NCBI GenBank assembly: GCA_041623895.1
Contig: JBFJVZ010000157.1
Span: forward strand, 1-15,420
From: JBFJVZ01 sp041623895
GTDB lineage: Bacteria > Planctomycetota > Planctomycetia > Pirellulales > Pirellulaceae
DNA: 15,420 bases
Direction of reading: 5' to 3'
Both the position numbers and the translations under genes were made by a program. The notes beneath the pieces are model-generated. The model did not search any database. It was not told where the DNA came from and worked only from the letters and a program-made list of their open reading frames with translations. Position 1 is the first letter of the stretch. Each line of letters opens with the position of its first letter. Positions 1 to 7,349 of this stretch are shown one piece after another.

Positions 1-6
1 GAGCGC

Positions 7-25
7 TCGTTCGCGGAGCGAACGA
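7..25. repeat. Perfect 8-bp inverted repeat (hairpin) upstream of cmk
   Basis: The arms TCGTTCGC and GCGAACGA flank a GGA loop, a perfect 8-bp stem. No T-run follows on either strand close by, so it is not a classical terminator on sequence alone. It could end the gene that precedes the window, or be a copy of a dispersed palindrome. The 13 bases at 18-30 recur in inverted orientation at 2723-2735, in front of the hydroxyacid dehydrogenase, which favours a repeat family. Confidence 0.5.
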
Positions 26-61
26 CGACGATCATAAATTCACAGCCTGGGAGCAATCACT

Positions 62-739
62 TTGATCGTAACGATTGACGGCCCCGCCGGAGCTGGTAAG
101 AGCAGCATTGCACATCAAGTGGCTGAGCGGCTTGGTTTTGAGTTTCTGGATACCGGCGCCATGTACCGGGCCGTGACCCTGGGCGCCATCCGAGCACATA
201 TCAAAATGCAGGACGCCGATGCGCTGGCGGCTTTCGCGGCGAGTGTGGAACTGAACTGGCAACATCAGAAGATCTATCTCAATGGCGAAGATGTCTCCGT
301 CGAGATCCGGACGCCGACGGTTACCAACGCGATCCGACACGTGGCGGATATCCCCAGCGTGCGAGCAGAACTTTCACGCCAACAGCGAAAGATTGCTCAA
401 GGTCGCAATATCGTTACTGAGGGACGTGATCAGGGAACCGATGTGTTTCCGGATGCTCAGTGCAAAGTTTTCTTGACCGCCTCGCCCGAAGAACGGGCGC
501 GTCGGCGACAACAGCAGTTAGCCGAATCCGGCCGCAATTTGACGATTGAGGAAATCCTGGTCGCGCAAAACCAACGTGACTTGGAAGATCGCATGCGCGC
601 AGTCGGCCGGTTACGGGCCGCAGCTGATGCGGTCGTGTTGAACACGGACGGGATGACATCCGACGAAGTCCTGCACAGCGTGCTGCAAATTGTGCAAGAA
701 CGGATCGGACAGCAAAAAGCAACGGAAGCTTCCAGGTAG
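62..739 (+). CDS. cmk: Cytidylate kinase (CMP kinase)
   Basis: The product phosphorylates CMP and dCMP with ATP to give CDP and dCDP in the cytoplasm (pyrimidine nucleotide salvage and lipid/DNA precursor supply). The 225-residue length is normal for bacterial Cmk. Seen in the sequence: a P-loop GPAGAGKS at residues 7-14, the family motif LDTGAMYRA at 29-37, TEGRDQGTDVFPDA at 119-132 (the GRDxGTxVFPxA nucleotide-binding signature), and the lid/arginine region RDLEDRMRA at 172-180, followed by an ADAVVLNTDG segment typical of the C-terminus. The start is a TTG at 62. It places the P-loop at the usual distance from the N-terminus, and no ATG fits. No clear Shine-Dalgarno sequence precedes it. 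It stands alone here; the next gene is convergent. The function is secure from family motifs. Confidence 0.96.
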   Translation: MIVTIDGPAGAGKSSIAHQVAERLGFEFLDTGAMYRAVTLGAIRAHIKMQDADALAAFAASVELNWQHQKIYLNGEDVSVEIRTPTVTNAIRHVADIPSVRAELSRQQRKIAQGRNIVTEGRDQGTDVFPDAQCKVFLTASPEERARRRQQQLAESGRNLTIEEILVAQNQRDLEDRMRAVGRLRAAADAVVLNTDGMTSDEVLHSVLQIVQERIGQQKATEASR

Positions 740-740
740 C

Positions 741-753
741 GGTCCGGTGGACC
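741..753 (+). other. Small hairpin just after cmk
   Basis: GGTCC and GGACC pair around a GGT loop, starting two bases after the cmk stop codon. It may help end or protect the cmk transcript, together with the larger palindrome at 779-805. No T-run follows, so the terminator role is only a guess. Confidence 0.35.
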
Positions 754-778
754 AAGTAACCTTTGATTGCGGTCTCAC

Positions 779-805
779 GAGCCGCTGGGCGTTTGCCCAC
801 GGCTC
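779..805. repeat. Strong REP-like palindrome between convergent genes
   Basis: GAGCCG-c-TGGGC pairs with GCCCA-CGGCTC around a GTTT loop: 11 base pairs with one bulged C. It sits between the ends of cmk (+) and the ThuA-like gene (-), where a bidirectional terminator would be useful, but there is no clean T-run. The wording of the palindrome resembles dispersed intergenic repeats of planctomycete genomes; that is recollection, not a search. A second, degenerate copy lies at 826-850 in opposite orientation. Confidence 0.6.
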
Positions 806-825
806 AGTCCATTTCTGCTGCTATA

Positions 826-850
826 ACCGTGGCTAATGCACGGCGGCTGA
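826..850. repeat. Degenerate inverted second copy of the 779-805 palindrome
   Basis: Read on the + strand, this stretch aligns with the reverse complement of 779-805: CCGTGG, a short loop region, then CGGCGGCTGAT in place of AGCGGCTCGT. It also forms its own CCGTG/CACGG stem (827-831 with 839-843). Two related palindromes in opposite orientation between convergent genes are organised like bacterial interspersed REP pairs. The alignment is by eye and imperfect. Confidence 0.4.
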
Positions 851-888
851 TAAGAGTGACGCCGTTCAGCAATGGCTCCTAAACGCGG

Positions 889-1953
889 TCACTTCTTCTT
901 GGTCTTCCGTTGCCGCGACTTGACCTCTTTGTCGGGCGACATGATCGGCGCCTCCCAGCCAGCCAGGTCTTGCGGCCGGACATCTTGCCGGTGCCCGCCA
1001 AAGGAAAATGTTGCAGGGTTATAGGGCCCAACGAAATTAGTATCCAGGTCTGCAGTGATCCTGTCTTCCAAAGCAACCGCCCAGAAACAGGCATTGACCA
1101 TCATGCGGCGGAAACCATCGTTGCGAAAGTCTTCCGACGCGCCATAGGTCGTCGTGAAGACTCGTCCCTGTTTGCCGCTGTCAGCTTTGTAAGACCGCAC
1201 CCAAGCACCCGGACACGGTTTCTTGTCTTCGGCTGGAGGAGAATCGGGAGTCATGCCTTGCAGGGGTTGCGCATTAGCGAGCACCACGCTGTCGGGCATG
1301 GGATCGACCCAGTAACCACCCGCTTCCACCCAAGGATCTTTCACGCCGCGCAGAATTGGATGACCGGCCTGCTCCGCAACGATGTCCAGCCGAGTACTCA
1401 TGACGTGGTTCTTGCCGTAATGGCTGATCCAAGTCTCGCCGAGTATCTGCCGTCCAAAACCGCCCTTCATTTCTTCGCCATCGTAGCGGAAATCGTACTT
1501 GGCGTACTTGGAATCCTTGGGGATCTTGAATGCGTGCGTGCTGGTGCGAATCCCAATCACCGGACCACCGCGGTTCAGGTAATCCTCAATCGGTTGCATC
1601 TGTTGTTCGGGAAAGTCCTGAAAACGCAGTCCAAACACCAGCAAGTCTGCCGTATCGCAGGCCTCGGTGTGCGGCATGTTGTTATTGCCGGGAACAATCA
1701 CGCCGGACTCCGGATCAACCGTGAACAGCACCGTGCACTTGAAGCCATGATGCTTGGCGAGAATTCGCGCCAGGGCCGGCAAGATTTCTTCGCTGCGATA
1801 CTCATGATCACCGGCCAGAAAGACAATGTGTTTGCCGGCGCCCGGGCCGGCGTTGCCTTCGTAAACGAGTGGCTCGGCGGAAAATGCCGGGTAGGCAAAG
1901 GTCAGAATCAGTGTGGCGGACAGTAACAATGTTGAACGGCTCTTCCGATGCAT
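889..1953 (-). CDS. Secreted ThuA-like domain protein
   Basis: A 354-residue exported protein. An N-terminal signal peptide is visible: basic residues 2-6 (HRKSR), a hydrophobic stretch about 8-21 and an AFSA cleavage-like site near residue 26. The mature part has the ThuA-like (glutamine-amidotransferase-like fold) pattern: HIVFLAGDHEYRSEE at 42-56, DLLVFGLRF about 103-111, PVIGIRTSTHAF at 131-142 and a C-terminal NACFWAV segment about 287-293. ThuA was named from trehalose utilisation, and planctomycetes carry many secreted copies near carbohydrate genes. The substrate is unknown here, and no sugar gene adjoins it. The C-terminus ends in a basic tail (KSRQRKTKKK). The start at 1953 is chosen because a GAGG precedes it by 6 bases and the signal peptide begins there; a longer frame to 2013 exists but adds nothing recognisable. 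Family call good, biochemical role open. Confidence 0.85.
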   Translation of the reverse strand: MHRKSRSTLLLSATLILTFAYPAFSAEPLVYEGNAGPGAGKHIVFLAGDHEYRSEEILPALARILAKHHGFKCTVLFTVDPESGVIVPGNNNMPHTEACDTADLLVFGLRFQDFPEQQMQPIEDYLNRGGPVIGIRTSTHAFKIPKDSKYAKYDFRYDGEEMKGGFGRQILGETWISHYGKNHVMSTRLDIVAEQAGHPILRGVKDPWVEAGGYWVDPMPDSVVLANAQPLQGMTPDSPPAEDKKPCPGAWVRSYKADSGKQGRVFTTTYGASEDFRNDGFRRMMVNACFWAVALEDRITADLDTNFVGPYNPATFSFGGHRQDVRPQDLAGWEAPIMSPDKEVKSRQRKTKKK

Positions 1954-1959
1954 AACCAA

Positions 1960-1963
1960 CCTC
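1960..1963 (-). promoter_or_regulatory. Shine-Dalgarno GAGG that fixes the ThuA-like start
   Basis: GAGG on the minus strand lies 6 bases before the ATG at 1953. This is one of the few recognisable Shine-Dalgarno sequences in the window, and it supports this start over the in-frame upstream one at 2013. Confidence 0.55.
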
Positions 1964-2085
1964 GATGGTATTGAGAATTCGATGGTCGCCAATGTAATGA
2001 ACAGGCAAGCCAAACGCGAATGCCCCGATTTCTTTGATAAAAATCGATTTCTTCGATCAATAATCGCACCCCGAGCCCGCGGCGA

Positions 2086-2673
2086 TCAGGCTCGCTTGGT
2101 GCTTTCGCCCAGCATCACGGCGGAACCGATCAAATGCGCGATTCGCAAGGCTTCGGGCACCTTTCCGTTGTCGGTCAATCGCGATAAGGCATTGGCGACC
2201 GCTGCTGGCTCTTCGCCGGCACATTGAAACACCCAGTCGTCGATTTGATGGACTTCACCGGCGGCCTGCGTCCGCCGCCAACGCTCATCACTCTCTGGCA
2301 ACCGTTCGACTACGTGTTGAAAGTCCTTCAAATTAGGCGGGCGCCGCATCACGGCGACCACCGGCAACTGCAGCGCCTGCGACATTGCCGGCAAGTCGAC
2401 AACGTTACAGCCTCCAAAGGTGATCCCATCCAGCAAGATCAAATGCAGCTGCGGCGCAAATTTTGACTCGCGGATCAACTCGACAATTCGTTCGGTCGCA
2501 TCCATGCCGTCTTTGGCAAGACTTCCCCAAAGCATGCCTTCAAAACGCGTACCACCACAAATCACACCAGCGATGTTGACGTGGCTACCGTGCGTCTTGT
2601 CGGGATAGTGAGCGTCGTCTACGCCAAGCACGCGAATCGTCCGCTCAGTCTGTATAAGTTGAGCCAGTTTCAT
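2086..2673 (-). CDS. DUF99 / endonuclease dU family protein
   Basis: A 195-residue soluble protein of the DUF99 (UPF0215) family, which is best known in archaea and listed in family databases as endonuclease dU, an endonuclease V-like fold thought to act on damaged DNA. Seen: RVLGVDDAH at 14-22 with paired aspartates D19-D20, a hydrophobic strand LHLILLD ending at D82, the family signature GITFGGCNVVDL at 83-94, a PVVAVMRRPP segment at 104-113 and the C-terminal PEALRIAHLIGSAVMLGES at 173-191. The acidic residues D19, D20 and D82 would be candidate metal ligands. It reads toward the ThuA-like gene with about 130 bases between, so the two may share a transcript. It diverges from the dehydrogenase gene. 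No Shine-Dalgarno sequence is seen. The family call is firm; the exact activity in bacteria is inferred. Confidence 0.85.
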   Translation of the reverse strand: MKLAQLIQTERTIRVLGVDDAHYPDKTHGSHVNIAGVICGGTRFEGMLWGSLAKDGMDATERIVELIRESKFAPQLHLILLDGITFGGCNVVDLPAMSQALQLPVVAVMRRPPNLKDFQHVVERLPESDERWRRTQAAGEVHQIDDWVFQCAGEEPAAVANALSRLTDNGKVPEALRIAHLIGSAVMLGESTKRA

Positions 2674-2819
2674 TTTAGTTATCGTACCGTCGGCTAAGCA
2701 ATCTTGCGATCAGGCTATCAAAGTCGTCGTTCGCTACGCGCTTCCCTGCTACACTTCACAACCTGTTGATTCGTGTTACAAACTTGTCCGCTTACTCTTT
2801 CATGCCCGTCGACGCTGTC

Positions 2820-3800
2820 ATGCCCAATCGGCCCAAGATCTTTCTCACCCGCGAGCTACCGCCGAAAACGATGGAACTCCTTCATCGTGAGGCAGAATTG
2901 ACCATGAATCCTGATGATCGCGTCTTGAGCAAGGACGAGATCGTTGCAGGTGTCCGCGGCGTCGACGGACTGCTTTGTCTGCTGACCGATAGCATCGATG
3001 CCGAGATCATGGATGCCAACCCGAGCTTGAAAGTGATTGCTAACTTCGCGGTCGGTTTCAACAATATTGATGTCGAAGCCGCCTCAGCGCGAAAAATTCC
3101 CGTCACCAACACCCCGGGAGTCCTTACCGAAACAACGGCGGACATGGCATGGGCGTTGTTGATGAATGCCGCCCGCCGCGTCGCCGAGGGCGATCGTTTC
3201 GTGCGAACTCGAAAATGGCAAGGCTGGGGGCCACTTCAGTTGCTTGGCGCTGATGTCACCGGAGCAACTCTGGGCCTGGTCGGTTTGGGGCGAATCGGCA
3301 AAGCCATGCTCAGCAGGGCCAAGGGATTTGATATGAATGTCCTGTATTGGAATCGCACGCGACGAAGCATTGATCGGGAACAGCAGTTGGGAGTCCGCTA
3401 TGCCGCACTTGATGATCTTTTGGCGGACAGTGATTTTGTTTCCATCCATGTTGCCCTGAATGACGAAACCAGGCATCTAATCGACACGCCTCAGTTTTCA
3501 TTGATGAAGCGAACCGCATGCATCATCAACACATCGCGCGGCCCCGTGATTAACGAAAAAGCCCTGGTGCGTGCCTTGCAGGACGGCAAAATCGCGAGTG
3601 CCGGCTTGGACGTGTACGAAAACGAGCCACAATTGGAGCCGGAATTGTATGATATGCCCAATGTTGTGATCGCACCGCATCTTGGCAGCGCCACGATCGG
3701 GACGCGAACCAAAATGGGAAACATGGCGGCAGAAAACTGTCTCGCGGCATGTGCCGGGCAGCGGCCACCGAACCTGGTGAATCCAGAAATCTATGATTGA
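2820..3800 (+). CDS. D-isomer-specific 2-hydroxyacid dehydrogenase (glyoxylate/hydroxypyruvate reductase type)
   Basis: A 326-residue cytoplasmic NAD(P)H enzyme interconverting a 2-oxoacid and a D-2-hydroxyacid; closest by pattern to glyoxylate reductases. Seen: N-terminal KIFLTRELP at 6-14, the family strand VIANFAVGFNNID at 72-84, VTNTPGVLTETTAD at 95-108, the Rossmann fingerprint GLVGLGRIG at 152-160, and the catalytic triad R240 (in INTSRGPVI), E269 (in DVYENEP) and H287 (in APHLGSAT). The ATG at 2820 gives the normal family N-terminus. An in-frame ATG at 2802 and TTG at 2766 would add residues without homology. No Shine-Dalgarno sequence marks any of them. Its last 8 bases overlap the lactate permease start, implying translational coupling. 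The pairing suggests D-lactate, glycolate or glyoxylate metabolism. Substrate not certain. Confidence 0.92.
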   Translation: MPNRPKIFLTRELPPKTMELLHREAELTMNPDDRVLSKDEIVAGVRGVDGLLCLLTDSIDAEIMDANPSLKVIANFAVGFNNIDVEAASARKIPVTNTPGVLTETTADMAWALLMNAARRVAEGDRFVRTRKWQGWGPLQLLGADVTGATLGLVGLGRIGKAMLSRAKGFDMNVLYWNRTRRSIDREQQLGVRYAALDDLLADSDFVSIHVALNDETRHLIDTPQFSLMKRTACIINTSRGPVINEKALVRALQDGKIASAGLDVYENEPQLEPELYDMPNVVIAPHLGSATIGTRTKMGNMAAENCLAACAGQRPPNLVNPEIYD

Positions 3801-5478
3801 ATCGTTTGCGCCGCTGATCTCGCTGTCGCCGATCATTGTCGTGGCGATCTTCCTGGTCGGTTTGCGATGGCCGGCGGCCAAAGCGATGCCGCTTGCTTAC
3901 TTCACCGCCGTCTTTGTGGCACTGTTTCTGTGGGACTTGGATGTCAGTCAAGTCGCTGCGGCATCGTTGAAAGGATTGGTGGTTACCTTTCAACTACTGT
4001 TCATTATCTTTGGCGCGATACTGTTGCTGAACACACTTACTGAAAGCGGCGGTCTCTCAGTGATCCGCCGCGGGTTCACGAATATCTCCGCCGATCGACG
4101 GGTCCAAGTCATCATCGTCGCCTGGCTATTTGGTTCGTTCATCGAAGGTTCAGCCGGCTTTGGAACTCCCGCCGCGGTTTGTGTTCCGTTGCTGGTTGGG
4201 CTCGGGTTCCCCGCCAAGTCGGCAGTAATCTCGGGGATGTTGATTCAATGCACGCCTGTTTCCTTTGGCGCCGTCGGCACGCCGATTTTGGTGGGCGTCA
4301 AGGAGGGCCTGACCGGCAGTGAGGCGGTTTCGGCATTTGCTGCCAGCCAAAATTTGCAGGACTGGACCGATCTGCTGCCAATCATCGGCGCCAGAGTCGC
4401 GACCTTGCATGCAACGGCGGGTACGCTGATTCCGCTGATGGTGGTTGCCGTGATGACGCGGTTCTTTGGACCTGGCCGCAGCTATCGCGAAGGACTGCAG
4501 ATCTGGAAGTTTGCATTGTTCGCATCGCTGTCGATGACGATTCCCTACGTTGTGATCGCTCACCTGCTGGGACCGGAATTTCCGTCGTTGTTGGGATCTC
4601 TGGTCGGACTGGCGATCGTGGTTCCGGCGGCCAGACGAGGGTTCTTGTTGCCAAGCGGCGATGCTTGGGACTTCGAGCCGCGGGAGAGCTGGGACAGCGA
4701 GTGGAACGGGATCACGGAAATAGAACTTGAAGAGCCAATACGCGAGCTGCCGCTGTGGAAGGCCTGGCTTCCCTACCTGTTGATTGCCGTGTTATTAGTG
4801 CTCACGCGTTTGCCGAAGCTGGGGATTGGAAACTGGTTGAAATCGATCACGATTCCCCTGGACGCGGAATCAACGCGCGCCGTCTTCAATTCGTCGGTTG
4901 ATATCGCGCCCGTGCAACTGCTGTACTTGCCCGGTGCGATTTTTATCGTGGTTTGCCTGTTGACGGCGATTCTTCATCGGATGAGCGGTCAGGCGGTCGC
5001 CCGTGCCGTGAAACGCTCGAGCCGGATGATTGTCTCGGCCTCGGTCGCATTGTTGTTCGCCGTACCGATGGTTCAGGTCTTCATTAATTCTGGCGGCGGG
5101 GAGGGTGCCACTCTGGGGTCGATGCCGCAAGAATTGGCCGGCGGCGTCTCGCGTTTGGCCGGCAGTGCCTGGCCGCTGTTTTCGCCATTGATCGGGGGAA
5201 TCGGAGCCTTTGTGGCGGGATCGAACACGATCAGCAACATGACGTTCTCACTGTTTCAATTCGGCGTCGCACAAAATATTGGTGCCGACCCGATCTGGGT
5301 GGTTGCCCTGCAAGCCGTCGGTGGAGCGGCCGGCAACGTGATTTGCGTTCATAACGTCGTCGCCGCATGTGCCGTGGTCGGCTTGGTTGGCAAAGAAGGC
5401 GATGTGATACGGATAACAGTGTTCGTATTTCTGTATTACATTCTTGTGGCCGGGCTCCTCGGTATGTTCCTGGCGTGA
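3793..5478 (+). CDS. L-lactate permease family transporter (LctP/LldP)
   Basis: A 561-residue inner-membrane carrier of the lactate permease family, which imports lactate (and in some members glycolate) with protons. The length matches the family. It is hydrophobic through most of its length, with roughly 12-14 membrane segments. The most typical part is GSFIEGSAGFGTPAA at residues 114-128, followed by VPLLVGLGFPAKSAV. A second family region rich in Gly and Asn (GAFVAGSNTISNMTFS) lies near the C-terminus. A long acidic cytoplasmic-type loop occupies about 287-320. The ATG at 3793 overlaps the stop of the preceding dehydrogenase by 8 bases (ATGATTGA), so the two genes are one operon. Together they suggest uptake of a 2-hydroxyacid followed by interconversion with the oxoacid. 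Substrate range cannot be read from sequence. Confidence 0.93.
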   Translation: MIESFAPLISLSPIIVVAIFLVGLRWPAAKAMPLAYFTAVFVALFLWDLDVSQVAAASLKGLVVTFQLLFIIFGAILLLNTLTESGGLSVIRRGFTNISADRRVQVIIVAWLFGSFIEGSAGFGTPAAVCVPLLVGLGFPAKSAVISGMLIQCTPVSFGAVGTPILVGVKEGLTGSEAVSAFAASQNLQDWTDLLPIIGARVATLHATAGTLIPLMVVAVMTRFFGPGRSYREGLQIWKFALFASLSMTIPYVVIAHLLGPEFPSLLGSLVGLAIVVPAARRGFLLPSGDAWDFEPRESWDSEWNGITEIELEEPIRELPLWKAWLPYLLIAVLLVLTRLPKLGIGNWLKSITIPLDAESTRAVFNSSVDIAPVQLLYLPGAIFIVVCLLTAILHRMSGQAVARAVKRSSRMIVSASVALLFAVPMVQVFINSGGGEGATLGSMPQELAGGVSRLAGSAWPLFSPLIGGIGAFVAGSNTISNMTFSLFQFGVAQNIGADPIWVVALQAVGGAAGNVICVHNVVAACAVVGLVGKEGDVIRITVFVFLYYILVAGLLGMFLA

Positions 5479-5504
5479 ATCTGTTTCTGCTTTCACCTCA
5501 GATA

Positions 5505-5517
5505 GCCGCAAAGCGGC
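5505..5517. terminator. Short hairpin between convergent genes
   Basis: GCCGC pairs with GCGGC around an AAA loop in the roughly 40-base space between the end of the lactate permease gene (+) and the end of the DUF4416 gene (-). Its position suits a bidirectional terminator, but there is no T-run, so this is a weak call. Confidence 0.3.
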
Positions 5518-5519
5518 GA

Positions 5520-6101
5520 TCATGATCTCGAACCATCACGTTTGTCCCGTTGTCTGGATTGCTTCGTTAATCGAACATGATGCCGAATTTGTTCACGGCA
5601 CTGGCCAGCGAAACGAGCGACCTCGGCCGTTCGATAATCGGGGTAGGTCCAGCGATGGTGGACCCATTGTTTTCCAACGTAGTTAATTGTGACTTCGGCA
5701 AAGATCCCATCGCGGAGGTAAACCCGGTGGTCACGATCCTTGGTCGTGGCAAGAATCAGTTTTGCCTGGGTGACGTAACCCGGATCTAGATTCAACGGTC
5801 TGGCTTCTGGGTGGTTCGACGCCTGGCCGTATTGCTGCTCCCAGCAATTGCTTTGCAGTTTCCAGTCCGCGAGTCCTGTTGGGTCGCACAGATCCTCGAA
5901 GGCAACGAGCGTCTTCACCAGCTCGGTACCCATCTCAGCGTCATAGAAGCCTCCTGCGGGAAACGGTAGCGGTGGAGTCTGGTGGGCGATCTTGCCCCAA
6001 GCTTGTTGCAGGGCCGTGATCGCCCAGTCACGTGCTGACGGATACCGAGAAATCACGGCGCATATGCGGACAACCGGTTCGACATATTCAACAGCGGCCA
6101 T
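5520..6101 (-). CDS. DUF4416 family protein
   Basis: A 193-residue protein of unknown function recognised as DUF4416. Seen: an N-terminal VRICAVISRYPSA (residues 11-23), FPAGGFYDAEMGTEL at 47-61, VAFEDLCDPTGLADWKLQSN around 67-85, the family hallmark RPLNLDPGYV at 101-110 followed by AKLILATTKDRDHRVYL at 113-129, GIFAEVTI at 132-139 and WTYPDYRTAEV at 151-161. The C-terminal tail (180-193) is basic. The ATG at 6101 is preferred because the family begins shortly before the VKLI-like strand; a GTG at 6170 would extend it without homology. There is no signal peptide or membrane segment. It diverges from the aminotransferase with 83 bases between starts, so they may share a promoter region. The function of the family is not known to me. 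Confidence 0.82.
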   Translation of the reverse strand: MAAVEYVEPVVRICAVISRYPSARDWAITALQQAWGKIAHQTPPLPFPAGGFYDAEMGTELVKTLVAFEDLCDPTGLADWKLQSNCWEQQYGQASNHPEARPLNLDPGYVTQAKLILATTKDRDHRVYLRDGIFAEVTINYVGKQWVHHRWTYPDYRTAEVARFAGQCREQIRHHVRLTKQSRQRDKRDGSRS

Positions 6102-6184
6102 CAAATTGGTGCCGTGCTGCGGCAAAACTTCGTTGCTTGTAAACTTCGTGCAGAGCACGTCTCCACACACCGGATTAATCTACC

Positions 6185-7291
6185 ATGCACCCTTGGATCG
6201 CCCAGCGGACAACGACCTTCGACAGTAGCGGAATTCGCAGAGTCTTTGACTTGGCGGCCAAGTTGGAAGATCCGATCAACTTGTCCATCGGGCAACCCGA
6301 CTTTGACGTTCCCGTGGACATTCAAGACGCTGCCATCGAGGCGATTCGCAGCGGCAAAAACGCCTATTCGCCCACGCAGGGGATCGGACCCCTCAGGGAA
6401 GCACTAAAAAAACAAATTGACTCCAGGTATGGACATGCTGATCGCGATGTCTTTGTCAGCAGCGGTACCAGCGGCGGTTTGGTGTTGGCGATGATGGCGA
6501 TGATCGACCCGGGAGACGAAGTGATTTACTTGGATCCTTTTTTTGTCATGTACCCGGCGTTGCTGCGGCTGTGCGGGGGCGTGGCCGTGCCTATCGATTC
6601 CTATCCCGATTTTCGGCTCGACCCGGCGAAAATCGAAGCTGCGATCACGCCCCGCACCAAGATGATCTTACTGAACAGTCCTGCGAATCCGACCGGCGTG
6701 ACCGCTGGCGAGCAGGAATTGAAAGCGGTCGCAGAGCTGGCCGCCAAACATAAGGTGGCGCTTGTATCGGACGAAATCTACAGCAGGTTTGTCTACGACC
6801 AGCCATTCTGTTCGCCGGCCCAGTTCAACGATCAGACGATCGTGATCGACGGCTTTAGCAAGAGCCACGCGATGACTGGCTGGCGAGTCGGTTATGTTCA
6901 CGGTCCAAGCCAAGTCATTGCCAGCATGCTGAAGCTCCAGCAGTACTCGTTCGTCTGCGCACCGCAACCGGCTCAATGGGGTGCATTGCGTGCTCTGGAA
7001 GTCGATCTGGCCGGACACATCGCCGACTATCAACGCAAACGCGATATGATCGTCGCTGGTCTGAAAGATGCTTATGAGTTTACCAAGCCGGGTGGCGCGT
7101 TCTATTTGTTCGCAAAGGCACCGATCGAAAGCGGCACGGAATTCGTCGAATTGGCGATTGAGCGAGGTTTGCTGATGATTCCGGGCAAGATTTTCAGCGC
7201 CCGCGACAGCCACTTTCGACTCAGTTTCGCGGCGCCCAATCAAACTCTGGAAAAAGGCATTCAGGTGCTACGCGATTTGGCCGAGGTGTAA
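6185..7291 (+). CDS. PLP-dependent class I/II aminotransferase
   Basis: A 368-residue cytoplasmic aminotransferase of fold type I, in the aspartate aminotransferase family. Seen: INLSIGQPDFD at 31-41 (substrate-loop glycine), YSPTQGIGPLREAL at 61-74, the PLP-stacking region SSGTSGGL at 92-99, NSPANPTG at 164-171 with N168, SDEIY at 195-199 with the pyridine-N aspartate D196, the Schiff-base lysine K226 in GFSKSHAMTGWRVGY, phosphate-binding R234, and the carboxylate-binding arginine R345 in FRLSFA. All key catalytic residues are present. At 368 residues it is slightly shorter than AspC-type enzymes (about 390-400). The ATG at 6185 fits the family N-terminus. The amino donor and acceptor cannot be fixed by sequence; aspartate, alanine or an aromatic amino acid are possible. 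It converges on accC. Confidence 0.93.
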   Translation: MHPWIAQRTTTFDSSGIRRVFDLAAKLEDPINLSIGQPDFDVPVDIQDAAIEAIRSGKNAYSPTQGIGPLREALKKQIDSRYGHADRDVFVSSGTSGGLVLAMMAMIDPGDEVIYLDPFFVMYPALLRLCGGVAVPIDSYPDFRLDPAKIEAAITPRTKMILLNSPANPTGVTAGEQELKAVAELAAKHKVALVSDEIYSRFVYDQPFCSPAQFNDQTIVIDGFSKSHAMTGWRVGYVHGPSQVIASMLKLQQYSFVCAPQPAQWGALRALEVDLAGHIADYQRKRDMIVAGLKDAYEFTKPGGAFYLFAKAPIESGTEFVELAIERGLLMIPGKIFSARDSHFRLSFAAPNQTLEKGIQVLRDLAEV

Positions 7292-7349
7292 GCCAGGCAG
7301 ACTGGATGTAGGCATAAGTTGCCCGCGGCGATGCGATGGGTTGAGTCAG

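Noticed and set aside
910..1926. A 338-codon frame on the + strand
   Set aside because: It is entirely antisense to the ThuA-like gene, whose motifs and signal peptide are clear. The frame has no recognisable family and arises from codon bias on the opposite strand.
3550..3993. A 147-codon frame on the - strand
   Set aside because: Overlaps the ends of two well-supported genes on the other strand and has shadow-type composition.
6668..7243. A 191-codon frame on the - strand
   Set aside because: Antisense to the aminotransferase, which has all catalytic residues.
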